Part shown: in pieces, positions 11,236 to 22,123 of the stretch
Layout of the letters: each line of letters opens with the position of its first letter
How positions within the stretch are numbered: position 1 is the first letter of the stretch
Assembly: GCA_034509755.1 (NCBI GenBank)
Contig: CM067544.1
Span: 13,077,001 to 13,141,000, forward strand
DNA length: 64,000 nucleotides
From: Anisodus tanguticus
Lineage: Eukaryota > Streptophyta > Magnoliopsida > Solanales > Solanaceae
Direction: 5' to 3'
Notes under the pieces: model-generated
Database searches by the model: none
The model's input: only the letters and a program-made list of their open reading frames with translations
What the model was told of the DNA's origin: nothing
Position numbers and translations under genes: made by a program

Positions 11236-11534
11236 GGTGTCGGTCAAAAGTTGTGTGACCAAATCTGGATATGGAAATGGTTTTCTGGTAGAAGAGAGTG
11301 ATGATGATGAACGTGTTCATGGGGTCACCGCTACCAAGACTGGGTGGAAACAAGCGCTCTCGAGAGCCGGAGGATGTCAACGGGGACAAGCGGAGAAGAC
11401 GGAAGATGTTATTCTATCTTGTAGCAGAAGGCCTATATCTGTCCCAGACAAAAGAACCGAATAATGGTGAGAAGGAAATGGACACTCAGTCTAATGAAGT
11501 GACTGAAGTGAGCCAGAATCCGAAATTGGGATAA
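11236..11534 (+). pseudogene. Leader ORF of LTR family A (unknown protein, frameshifted)
   Basis: Two overlapping frames together match the minus-strand ORF at 47814-48353 in the other family member. The first frame (about 11236-11340) reads VRKVSVKSCVTKSGYGNGFL, then an acidic stretch. The second (about 11340-11534) reads GNKRSREPEDVNGDKRRRRK, then MLFYLVAEGLYLSQTKEPNN and an end rich in polar residues. The basic NKR...KRRRRK cluster resembles a nuclear-localisation-type segment. It does not look like a standard copia gag (no zinc knuckle). The frame change at about 11340 suggests the copy is broken. Function is unknown; that it is part of the element follows from its position just inside the LTR in both copies. 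Confidence 0.5.
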
Positions 11535-11904
11535 GTAGTTTTTCTTGCTTGTCAAGAATAAAGATTAAATTATGTCTGATTAAAAATGGATTAAAGTAAG
11601 GAGGAATATGAAAATAATTTATATTCCTTATGCTTTAACAAATCAGAAGTTTAATCTCATCTTCTTTTCCGTTTAAAGATTGGATTTTGTAAACGACTTA
11701 AGAAGATCCGTTCTTTTAAGTGTAATTACTAAAGTGTGTAGAGTATGTCACACATACAATGGAGAAAGATCCACTAACTGTGCGAAAACTCTTACCACTC
11801 TTAAGTAAGCGCCAAGAATTATCTGGGCACCAATCATAATGGAAGAAGTCTAAAAATTAATGACGTTGAGCCTGTCATATTATTTGGCAGAAGATCCTTC
11901 ATAG

Positions 11905-12240
11905 GATGATATTGGACACTCGGTCATACAAAGCCTCCGGCGGCCGGGTGGGCCAAAATTCCTTTGATATGATGATATTGGACACTCGGTCATACAAAGC
12001 CTCCGGCGACCGGGAGTGGGCCAAAATTTCTTTGATATGATGATATTGGACACTCGGTCATATAAAGCCTCCGGCGACGGGAGTGGGGCCGAGAATTCAT
12101 TTCATAGGAAAAGTAATGGACACCTAGTAAGGTGGGCCGAGTTTCCAGTGTCTGAATGATCCGAAGGCCTAAAGAAAGGCGAAAAAGAAATTGGACACTC
12201 GGTCCGCAAAGCAACCGGAGTAGGCCGAGTATCTAGATCA
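11905..12240 (+). repeat. Tandem repeats of about 67 bp inside family A element 1
   Basis: Units with GATGATATTGGACACTCGGT start at 11905, 11971 and 12039 (spacing 66 and 68 bp), each followed by ACAAAGCCTCCGGCG and GTGGGCC. Two more diverged units, with GGACACCTAG and GGACACTCGGTCC, follow at about 12118 and 12191. The same array, inverted, is at about 47080-47400 in the other family member. Confidence 0.8.
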
Positions 12241-12499
12241 CATATGATCCGGTTACGCCCTAACCACGGGCAAGAGGTTGTTCATGTGAAGCAACGCCAC
12301 CTCTAAAGTAGAAGGGGTTGGAGAGGTTGTCCTCAATAGGACTTCATGGATTGTGATCACTCTAAGATGAGGTGATACATATTCCTAACTTGGTTTAAGG
12401 GACGCTGTTGGTCAAGATGGTTTGAGATTAGTCCAAAAGGTCTGTAATAACTAAGAATGGTACAGTATGTCTGTAGCCAAATGAATGATATATTTGTAA

Positions 12500-13403
12500 T
12501 CCGGTTCCGTGTTCCGTGTTCCGGGTTCCGGGTTCTCGGGTTCACGCGTTCACGGGTTCACGGGTCACACGGGTCGTGGGTCGTGGGTCTTCTGATATTA
12601 TCTTTTTGGGCCAGAAAACTTTGCCAGAAGTACATGTTGATCCCAAAAGTTTCATATATACAATTTGGACCAGAATTCTTTCAGATGTACAGTTTGGTCC
12701 CTGAAGTTTCAAGATGTACAGTTTGGTCCCTGAAGTTTCCAGAACATCAGAATTTCGACGGTCAAAAACAGAAATGCCAAGCACTCAATTCAGCCATTTA
12801 TTTTGGCTGAATTACTCCTCCTATAATGGCCAAATCCGTTGGTCTTTCTCCCATTTATGTTGGTGACTTTACTACCTCCATAATGGCCATTATTTGGCTA
12901 TTATGGAGGCAGTTTTCAGGCAGTAATCAGCCCCCTTCCTCACCTATTTAAACACCCCCTTACACCATTGTTGAGCACAAAGAATGACAAAAGAGAACAC
13001 CAAAAACAGTGCACGAAAATACACAACCGAAAATAGTTTTCTTCCTACAACTTCCAAGCATCATTTCGTTACTCAATATTCTTCACGGTAGCTCTTGAGT
13101 TTCCTTTGCTCAAGGGTTCCATTGCTGTTTTATCTTGGGAGACAAATTGTCCAGGACGTATAAAGGATACATACGGGGCAATATTGTCTTAAGGACAAAG
13201 TGCTACACTCGACTCAACAAAAAAACAATTTCCATCTTTCCATCTTCTACAAAACTGGAATTTCCAGTTTTCTTGTGTAACTATTGTAATTTTCAGATTT
13301 CTAGATGAATTATTGAATCTTTGTTTATCCTTTCGAATACTTGTAATAGTTATATACTTTCCGTACTGCTTTATAAAGTACCACAGAGCAAAATCTCCGA
13401 ACA
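12500..13403 (+). repeat. 3' LTR of family A element 1, 5'-truncated
   Basis: Matches the 5' LTR from the GGTCACGGG-rich block to the GAACA end; the first ~380 bp of the LTR are missing. The segments beginning ATTATCTTTTTGGGCC (12596) and CCTCACCTATTTAAACACCC align closely with the 5' LTR. Confidence 0.75.
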
Positions 13404-13492
13404 AATATATATACATGAATGTCTAGGTCTAGCACAATGTCAAGAAATCAAACACGAATATATAGGATTTTCAGACTTTGCATCTCAACAAC

Positions 13493-13678
13493 CAGTGGCG
13501 GAGCTAGTAAGGGCCGAGGGGATTATCCAACCCCCCTTTGGCAAAAAATTACACTGCATATATGATATTAAAATTATTTTTTATGTATATTTAGTAGTCG
13601 TTGAACCCCTTAGCTTCTTCGTATGTTACTTATTTATATTTTTGAACCCTTTAGGTAAAAATTCTGGTTCCGCCACTG
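13493..13678. mobile_element. hAT MITE, 186 bp
   Basis: Flanked by the perfect 8-bp duplication TCAACAAC (13485-13492 and 13679-13686). The terminal inverted repeat is CAGTGGCGGAGC (left) and CAGTGGCGGAAC (right, reversed). No coding capacity. The TIR is of the widespread plant CAGTGGCGGA hAT MITE type. Confidence 0.93.
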
Positions 13679-13783
13679 TCAACAACCACAAGATTATCAA
13701 CTCAAATGAAAATTTAGTATTTTTAGTCGGGTCTGTGAAATACATTACATCACATATTGATTCCATATTGAGTTATTGACAGT

Positions 13784-13858
13784 TACATAAATTAAGAATT
13801 AATTGAACGCAACAAACTACGAACATAAATTAAGAATTAATTGAACGCAACAAATTAC
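13784..13858. repeat. 37-bp tandem duplication
   Basis: The block CATAAATTAAGAATTAATTG plus AACGCAACAAA occurs twice in a row, just before the solo LTR at 13859. Confidence 0.85.
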
Positions 13859-14911
13859 TGTTGGAAATTTGCCTTTGGCGGGGAGGTGCGTCCACCCATA
13901 TTTAATGAATTAAACACTAGTGTTCCGCATGTTGGAGGCGTTGTCTCTTCACACATGCATAATCTACTAAGTGAATAGATGACTGTAGGGTCAAGAATCG
14001 TCAAATTTCGTTGAGAAATGAAAGAGATATTGGTCTACGAAGTAAGATGTTTCAGGCATGGAAATATGGTGTGGGACAAATCTACCACATCGGTGGGAAA
14101 AGGAAGAAATTGCTCTCTTTATAAGTCTTTAAAGTGGTAAAGGGTTTGGGACCCCAAGGGGTATCGCATGTGTTTAAAGGAGGGAGGACCTAGATGTGCT
14201 TGGGTTCAAGGCTAAGCCCACACGCGCGCCGCCGCCGCCCGTCCCGTCCGTGCTGGGGGCTGGGGTTTCTGGAAAGTTGAATTTGGAACAACGGAAGGCA
14301 GAAGCTCCTCCATAATCAGCCCTCACTAATGGCTATTAACAGCCTTATTTGTAGCAGTTGATGAGTCCCTCCTCCATGCTATATATTGATGACTTTTGGC
14401 TCAATTGTGTTAAACAGAAAGTGATGAAATACAGTGCACATACAGTGACGAAAAACAGTGAGCAAAGACACACATATACACAACAGAGACACACTATATA
14501 CACAGAGACAAAACATAAGAGAAAGTCAGTCCAAAAACGCTGGACGAAAACAGAAACTCTTCCTTCCTTTTCCATTTCTTCAGCAAGTCGATTCGTATTT
14601 GTTTTCTTCGTCAGACTCAACCTATTTGCTTTGTAGTGTTGAGATTAAAGTGTTGTTTTATCTTGGGAGACTATTGCCCGCTAACGTAAAAGCATATATA
14701 CGTGGCAATCTTGTCTTAAGGACAGAGTGCAATCACTTGACTCAAAGACACAAATTGTAACCATCCAGATTTAGTGTTTCTTGATTTCAGGTCATCAAGA
14801 TTCAAGACTCAACAACTTTGCGGCAGCTTTGAAGATTGGCTATTTGTTTATCCTTTCGAACACTTGTAATATTTATTTACTTCCCGTACTGCTTTACAAT
14901 TGTACCCAGCA
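13859..14911 (+). mobile_element. Solo LTR, family A, plus orientation
   Basis: 1,053 bp from TGTTGGAAATTTGCC to CCCAGCA, with the perfect 5-bp duplication ATTAC on both sides (13854-13858 and 14912-14916). It shares the 5' portion (CTTTGGCGGG, the GGGACCCCAAGGGGTAT block, the CGCGCGCCGCCGCC block) with element 1 but has a different middle. The clean TSD means it arose by LTR-LTR recombination after a separate insertion. Confidence 0.9.
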
Positions 14912-14916
14912 ATTAC

Positions 14917-15327
14917 GAGTCAGTTTGATTGGGCTCGGTCAGTCTCAACCTTATTTGGGTGAAAATGAGGATGAAGTAGTTGCTAACAATGTACTAGGCT
15001 TGGCCCATTCAAGATCACTTTAGGGACTTCTGGGATTGACAGCCCAAAAATGAAAAAAACAGAGCCCGTTATTTTTTTAGAGCCTCGATTGATATAGTAT
15101 AAGATGTCTTCGGCCAATTTTGTAGTCAACAAGAGCAAGTTAATTTTGCATATGTATGCTCCTTGCACTCTAGTCTCATGTTTTTGAAGATGGCAAAGCT
15201 GAAAGGAACTGCAAATTAAATCTATGAACCCAGAACCAAAAGAATGAACAAGATCATATGATTCCTTGGAATCCTGTGACCAGCTTCTCACTTATATCAA
15301 GTTCATAAGATACTATATACGTATGTA
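14917..15327. other. Spacer between two solo LTRs
   Basis: About 410 bp with no gene recognised. It is the only non-LTR sequence between the two insertions. Confidence 0.5.
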
Positions 15328-15332
15328 AGTCC

Positions 15333-16447
15333 TGTTGGTTACAAAGGTGCAGGAAACGAAAATTACAAGTAACTGCTAAGTAATAGAAGAACTGAAATTA
15401 CAATTCAACAACAAACTGAAATTATAATTATGTTGAACAAGAAACTGGAAACTGTTTTTGTGTATGCTGAGTCGAGTGTTGCACTCTGTCTTTAAGACAA
15501 TATTGCCCCGTATGTATCCTTTATACGTCCTGTACAATTGTCTCCCAAGATAAAACAGCAATGGAACAATTGAGCAAAGGAAACTCAAGTGCTACCGTGA
15601 AGAATTTTGAGTAATGAAATGATGCTTGGAAGTTGTAGGAAGAACTGAAATCTGTTTCTATTTTCGTGTGTTTTGTGTACCTCAACAATGGTGACAAGGG
15701 GGTCTTTATATAGGTGAAGGGGAGGCTCATGAACTGCCTCCATAAGTGTCATTACTGGCCAAGTAATGGTCATTATGGAGGTAGTAATTCCTCCAAAATA
15801 AATGGAGAAGATGTGCAACGGATTGGCCATTTAAGAAGAGTAATTCAGCCAAAATAAATGGCTGAATTGAGTGATGTTGACGTTTCTGATCTCTCTGCCC
15901 AATTCTGACTTTCTGGAAACTTCAGGGACCAAACTGTACATATGAAAGAATTTTGGTCCAAACTGTACATATGAAACTTCAGGGATCAAACTGTACATCT
16001 GGCAAAGTTCTCTGGTCCAAAAAGATAATATCAGAAGAAGCACAACCCACAACCCGTTAACCGGAACCGGACGGGCGGCGCGCGTGTGGGCTTTCCTCGA
16101 ACCGAAGTACATCTAGGTCCTCCCTCCTTTAAACACATAGGATACCCCTTGGGGTCCCAAACCCCAAGCCAACTTTTAGTCTTATAAACAAAACAATTCT
16201 TTGTTCCTCCACCGATGAGGGAGAATTGATCCATACCACACTTTTCCATGCTTCAAACAACTCACTTCGTGGATCAATATCTCTTTCATTTCTCAACGAA
16301 ATTTGACGATTCTTGGCCCTATGGTTATCTACTTACTTAGTAGATCATGCACGTGTGAAGAACCGGATTCTCCAACATGCGTAACACAAGTGTTTAAGCC
16401 GTTAAAGTTGATCGGTCGCAACTCCCGCCAAAGGAAAATTTCCAACA
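15333..16447 (-). mobile_element. Solo LTR, family A, minus orientation
   Basis: 1,115 bp. On the minus strand it runs TGTTGGAAATTTTCC (16447) to ...CCAACA (15333). The perfect duplication AGTCC lies at 15328-15332 and 16448-16452. The middle matches element 1 in inverted orientation, including the retained CTGGTCCAAAAAGATAAT block at 16012-16029. Confidence 0.9.
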
Positions 16448-16452
16448 AGTCC

Positions 16453-17071
16453 ACCGAAAGTCAGTAACCTTCATCATCGTCAACATTTGTTACTCTCTCG
16501 ATAGTTTCAATAGTTCACTGAAAGCTTTTGGCGCACGGACCGTACTCGAGCTTTGGATCAATGTCCCCAGAAACAAAGAGTATGCCTCCTCCGTGTTTTA
16601 ATGAGAACATTGAAAAATCTAATTCAGAGCCAAAGTATGGTTGAGCAATCGACATGATATATTTGCTCACATTCCGGGCGAAACGGAAGAATTGGAAACA
16701 AACTCGAAAACATAACCCTTTCTCTAGCGGCCTCTTGGCTTCTTTCTTTACAATCAGTCCAGGCCCGTAGTTGTTCCTGGCTTTTGGACCGCTAAAGCAT
16801 CGACGAATAGAGCGAGAAAATAGTCAACATGGCGTTGATCGCTTCTAGATTGAACGAATAAGTCAAAAAAATTGACTAATAAAGAGGAAACACCATTGAG
16901 TAACAGGTTAACAGCTAAGAAATAAATGGTACTTATAAATCTTTTATTTAAGACCTCTACCATTTTTCTTATTCAAAACAATGCCAGAAGCCGAATTTTA
17001 CTGGTAGGCGCTAGAGTAACATAGCTATAGTTTCCTATCACTGCACCGCATATTTAGAGGGAATTTTAAGA
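16453..17071. other. Downstream flank of the WEB gene
   Basis: Contains no recognisable gene. A 69-codon minus-strand frame (16754-16963) is hydrophobic at its start but matches nothing I know. The piece nearest 17071 probably holds the 3' UTR of the WEB-family gene. Confidence 0.45.
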
Positions 17072-18445
17072 TTAATTTTCCTGATTTCCTTTCTTCTTGG
17101 AGAACAATGCACCAATTAAAGGGATTAAAGGCTTCCTCTTCAATTTCTTCTTGAGCTGTGAAGGACTTTTCTCACCTTCTTTCTTAACATCTTCATTGCT
17201 GGCAATGACCTTAGTAAGCAGTGGGGGACTAGCAAATTTGACTGACCTCTTCTTCTCGAACTCGATCTCATCATCATCATCATCTTCGGTTTGTGTTTTG
17301 ACTTCAACTTTTGATGATCGTTGCTCGATGAATTTTAGCTCTTCAATCTCATCAGGATCCGCTAATGGTACTTTCTGTTGGGCGGGTTCTCTTGTCTTCA
17401 ACTGTTGTATCTCTCTTCTAGTCAGTTCCAGCTCTTCTTTAAGAGATTGAAGGCAATGCGCCATAAAATCTCCTTCTTCTTTAGCTTTCTGGAGGCTTTG
17501 CTTTGTCTCTTCAAGCTCAACTCTTGCTGCTCCAAATTTATGCTGCTTTTGTCCATCACTTGCCTTGGTCTGAACCGGATGCTGATGAACCAAGCACAAC
17601 AACACCTTAATTACGTAGTACTACTATAAAATTAAAAACTGAGATATTGCTAAAATGCAAAGAGCAAAAGCTTTGCTTGATATGCAGCCAAAAGTACCGT
17701 GGGAGACAATTCCATGCAAAATACAGTTGCTGCAATTTTAGTGCCTCTAGTGTTATACATGGTTTCAATTTTAGTCTTTCTGTCCCAATTTAATTATGTA
17801 TAGTATTTAATTTGACCATACAAAAAGTTTAATATGCAAAGAAAGACTTTTTAACACATAAGCGAAGTAGTATCAAAATTACCTTTACTATCAACATGCA
17901 ATAAAATAAAAATATATAGGTATGATGAAAGTTTCAGTGTTCTTTGATATGATCTCTTCGTAAAAAAAAAGGTAAACCTTTTATATAAAGTGAGTTTTAA
18001 CAATTCATGTCACTAAAAGTAAAATAAGAATAGAATGATAAAATTACACATTTTTTTAATATATAATTGTGACAATTCTTTTTTAAAAAAAGCTGTCACA
18101 TAAGATGAAAAGGAGAGAGTAATACCCAACAAAATTATTAGAAAAAAAAAAGTGTGAGGTCTGTAGGTAATTAAAGCCTCAAAATACTTGGTAATTAAAG
18201 CATCATAGGAGTACTAAAAGTCCATAAGCAGATGGACTGTTCGTGAATCATGAAGGTTCCTTAAAGCTCAAAGACCAAAAAAATGCTTTAGAAAAAGGAG
18301 AAAAAACCTCTTTAAGCTGTTTGGCATGAATTTCTCCAGCCAAAATCTTTTCCCCAAACAACATGACTGCTTCCTTCACTGACCGAAATGGCTGCCGCAT
18401 GTCAATCTCCACACGTCCCCGCACCACCACTCCTTCCCTTTCCAT
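17072..18445 (-). CDS. WEB family (DUF827) coiled-coil protein, two exons
   Basis: Exon 1 is 18445-18308 (46 codons, MEREGVVVRGRVEIDMRQPF..., then RSVKEAVMLFGEKILAGEI), ending AAAGAG before a GT donor. Exon 2 is 17569-17072 (165 codons plus stop) after a CAG acceptor; an acceptor 12 bp upstream (exon from 17581) is equally in frame. The product is about 211 aa. Residues 1-46 carry the RPPFRSVKEAVxLFGEKxLAGE-type box typical of the short plant WEB proteins. Residues about 55-115 form a coiled coil (VELEETKQSLQKAKEE and KEELELTRREIQQLK). An acidic DDDDDEIEFEKKRSVKF stretch and a basic KKKLKRKPLIPLIGALFSKK tail follow. Larger relatives (WEB1, PMI2) act in chloroplast photorelocation; the role of the short members is not known. 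The intron (about 0.74 kb) is AT-rich. No frame break was seen. Confidence 0.85.
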
Positions 18446-18494
18446 TTTCCAATTGTCACAATGCAAGAAAAAGAGCTTAACTTCTTCTCCCTAT

Positions 18495-18502
18495 TATATA
18501 TA
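18495..18502 (-). promoter_or_regulatory. Candidate TATA box of the WEB gene
   Basis: TATATATA about 50 bp upstream of the ATG on the minus strand. This would give a short 5' UTR of roughly 20-25 bases, so it is plausible but not certain. Confidence 0.35.
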
Positions 18503-20479
18503 TTTGTGAAGTAATTAATGATCCAAAGGACTGCATTAATGAAGTTGACGACAATATTTTGTCTTATGATCACATTTTGGTTTGTCCAATTTGGACTTAT
18601 ATATGAGACTACGAAGGAAGAGGTTGTTTGTTACAAATTGGTAGGATAATTCTAGGATTACCTAATAAAGAATGTCATGAAAATCATTTTTAGGAATGAA
18701 CTAAGGGTGTTATTGGAGCTAGGTGGGGTGAATTCATTTCTTCGCGTTCACTTCACTAGAAGATATATATGAAAATCATTGTTTTGTTATTTGATGGTGA
18801 TATTTACTGTTTATTTGGTCTGCTTGGTAGTTGAACCATCCCATTTCAACTGCTATTAATTTAATATTAGAGCAATAACAATTTCCCAAAACAAAGAGAT
18901 ACGTATTGAAAAAGGAAAAAAACAATGTATTGTATAGTTGTGAAAGAGATTTTGCAAGTCTTGGTGCCGCCACACTCACCAAAAGTGGGCCTTTAAAGGG
19001 ACACAAACTTCGTTGTTTTGAAATGGACCTCCCTCCTGATTCATTTCAGGAGAGCCCACTTCAATACATGTATTTTTCTGTCTTTTTTCCTGTATAACTA
19101 CGTAGTAGTAGATAGATCACTTTGACAGAAGAATGCACACACGTTGGTCGATTTTCATATTAAATTCGATCAAAATTATAGGAGTTTACGGAAGCTTGAT
19201 GCAATATTGAAAGCGGAAGAAACAACAAGAAATTAAAGATAGAAGGCATAAAAATTGGAATCAAAATCAACTAAAAGTTATACTAAAGCTTAAGACCTCA
19301 AATTGAATTAACCAAAACAAACACCTAAACCTATAAATTGGACCTCAAGGGAATTGTAATAAATCCCTTGCAACCCCCTTTTTCAAAACAAGATTCATAA
19401 AAAACCTTCACCAAGATTCTCTCAAGTCTTTCTCTAGAGAACAACATTATATTCATATTTATCAAAATCTACCTAATGAAATAATCAAGTATAGGATTTA
19501 TAGTAACTAGGCTAAGAAGAATAATATAACTTATTATAAAAACACCCTTAATGAAATAAGGGTCTTCTTAAAGGATGATGACTTGTATTTATAGAATAGC
19601 TTCCTTTGCATGCATAGTCACCTTCTTGTTTCTTCCAAATGGAGTCTTGTACTTTCACTTTAACACATTCTCCAGCTTTGAATCTTCATTACAAGCATCC
19701 TCTAAGTCTCTAAAGTAGTGATTCTTAGCTCGGCTTGATTTGCATGATCTTGCTAAAGCTCAGCTTGCATCAAAGCTCATGCTAAGGAAGATCAAGAAAA
19801 ATCTAAAATTATATATTGGTTGTACGAATTAATTTGATTAGAATGAAAACAATCTTATCGTCTTGAAATAGAAGTGTCTAATTATCAAGAAAATAAGGGT
19901 CGAAAACGTATTATTCCTATCGTGTAAAAAAATATAGACATTCATGCCAAGGGGCAGGTTTTCTTTCATTAGAAAATCAAAAGAAAATGAAACAAATAAA
20001 AAGGAACCAGTGCAGGCCAGAGGGTCAAGCTACTCAAGCGGGGGCTTTAGGCCCCAAAATTTTAGGGGCTTCAATTTTTTTTATCCGGTGTTTGATATTT
20101 GTATTGAATTTTTCGATTAATTTGATTTCGAGACACGTAAGGTCGATTAAAGAGAGAAGCCTTCCCTATCAAGATTTTTTTTCATTCTGAGGCTCATATT
20201 AGGGGTGCTTATCGGGTGGTTCTGCTTGATTTTGAATGTTATAGGTTCGGTTTAGTGGTTATCGGTTTGTAGATATGCTAAACCGTTACAGAATTATTTC
20301 AAATAAAAATATATATGTTTTTTTATTAATAAAAATAAGGCCCTATGAAAGTTTGACTTTAGGCTACCGATCTTATTGAGCCGCCCCCGAAAGGAATAAT
20401 ATATCTCCTATACCTATGTACATTCTTCTTGACTCTAATCTATTTCTCTTTAACATTTTATTTGTCGAAACGTTTAGAA
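18503..20479. other. Upstream region of the WEB gene
   Basis: AT-rich with no gene seen. A 20020-20395 segment has the look of an old repeat (GGGGCTTTAGGCCCC near its left side, TTAGGCTACCGATC...GCCGCCCCCG at its right), but its ends do not pair well enough to classify. Confidence 0.4.
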
Positions 20480-20640
20480 GTAAGAGAGGGTTGGTCAAAT
20501 GGTAAGCGCCCTCCTCTTTCAATCCGAAGGTTGCGAGTTCGAGTCACCAATGGAACAAAGGAAAAGCTTCTAGGGGGTTAAAGATAAAAAAAATTGGGTT
20601 TATAAAGACACTAACACTTTCGTAAATTAAGAATAAAATG
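20480..20640 (+). repeat. tRNA-derived SINE
   Basis: GGTTGGTCAAATGGTAAGC (20492-20510) fits an A box and GGTTGCGAGTTCGAGTC (20529-20545) fits a B box of an RNA polymerase III promoter, as in SINEs of Solanaceae. It is not a tRNA gene: the cloverleaf arms do not close and there is a non-tRNA 3' body. Ends are approximate; no target duplication found. Confidence 0.6.
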
Positions 20641-22123
20641 AAACTGGTTACGAGTTTCATATATCCTTTTGTGTTAGTCTTTTGAGCATTTTAATATTAT
20701 AAATAATATATTAAAGTGGCTCAAATTAATGTGTCCATTTTGTTGCCTAATTACTCTTTCTTGTTAGTGGCCATTAGATGGCAGAATGTGGCTTTAGCTT
20801 TTTCTTCTTCCCACTAACTCATTTATTCATTTACATTCTTCTTCACTATGTCCTGTAACTTATGTCATAATTCTTGATTTCTTTCATTATCTGTCCACAT
20901 TATTACCCCATTTTCATTCAATTCAATTCAAGAATGAATTGATTCACCTATAAATAGAAATCATTCTTACTTTGTGGGGTAGAGAAAAAGATAAGTGCAT
21001 GAAAAAATAAGTTAAAATAGAGTTTTTATTTAGTTGAATGAGGTGTTCGTTTGGTAGAGCTTTGGACTCAACATCTTGTCATGAAGTTGTTGAGTTGTAC
21101 GACGTTGTCGGACTGTTGTATTCTGAATGAGACAAGTCGGAATGATTATTGTTGGACCGGTAAATATTTCTTGCAGTGGACTTGAGTCTTCTTAAGAAGA
21201 ACGAGATATATGCGTCTCAGTCTAAAGATACTTTATTTTCTTCCTTTTTATTTTTCAATTGTGTATTTTCTCCAAATACTTTTCCTAAGCCAAATCTTAT
21301 CAAGATTAACCTACATTAAATCTAGTTTATTCTCCAAGTAATTCTAATCAAATTTGTTAATCTTGTCTACTCTTTAGATTGAATTAGTTGACACTATTAT
21401 TATCAACACAAGTCCTCTTGAGCTGTTGAGCATATATATGATGTGATTATTACGTTCACTAGAAGCTTCATCCTCCATGTCCTCATTGTTAAAAAAAATC
21501 TACCAATATGTTAGGATAAAATCATAACTTAATCATCTTGAATTGCATAATGTTTCGCCCAGGTAAAATTAGACACAGAATTTTCAGTGTTGCGATACTT
21601 TAGTCTTCTTCTCATGGATTACAGAAATATCGACAAGAACGAGGTTTTCAAGTCACCTGGCGGCAATTTGGAGGGATTATGAGAAGAGAAACGGCAAGCT
21701 TCATGCATATTTAAATTAATGGCCTGGGCTTTCTTGATTTTGTTGGTTTTATTCAAGAAATTTTTACATTGTATAATTGTCCATCAAAATAATAACCGAT
21801 AAATGTGTATTTATGTAGATTAAAGTAATATATAAAAATATACATATTTTATATATAATATATATATTTTTTGTATATTTGACTAGTGGATGTAATTATT
21901 TTTTACTGTCAATTATGTAAGTTCCCCTATATTCAAATACTTCATTTATCTTTGTATTTTTCTTTCGATTTTTCCCCCACTTGTACTTATTTCTCGTAAT
22001 AGTGAACATGAGAGACTTCAATTGGTTTAATTTCATTGTGTGAAGTTTTAATAATTTCTCTCTCCAATTGTTTAGTACAATTAGAAGTAAAAGGGATAAA
22101 AAGATATTTCAAACTGGAAAGGG
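20641..22123. other. Intergenic, no gene seen
   Basis: AT-rich, no recognisable gene or defined element. Confidence 0.5.

Larger units (their letters stand above)
10219..13403 (+). mobile_element. LTR retrotransposon, internally deleted (family A, element 1)
   Basis: The element starts TGTTGGAAATTTGCC and ends GAACA, with the perfect 5-bp target duplication AATAT (10214-10218 and 13404-13408). The 5' LTR (10219-11193) is complete. The inside (11194 to about 12495) holds a leader ORF and tandem repeats but no pol. The right LTR lacks its first half: the internal sequence switches directly into mid-LTR sequence at about 12500. No polypurine tract remains. Related members lie at 13859-14911, 15333-16447 and 45310-49861; the last carries copia-type pol on the same strand, which suggests the family is Ty1/copia. 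Confidence 0.85.

Noticed and set aside
11003..11389. 128-codon minus-strand frame over the LTR and leader
   Set aside because: It is antisense to the LTR end and leader ORF and has no recognisable feature; it repeats at 13189-13416 only because the LTR is repeated.
16754..16963. 69-codon hydrophobic minus-strand frame as an organellar DNA insertion
   Set aside because: It looked a little like a mitochondrial protein, but I could match it to no organellar gene.
20492..20545. Possible tRNA gene
   Set aside because: A and B boxes are present but the acceptor and anticodon arms do not pair and a SINE body follows, so it is a SINE.
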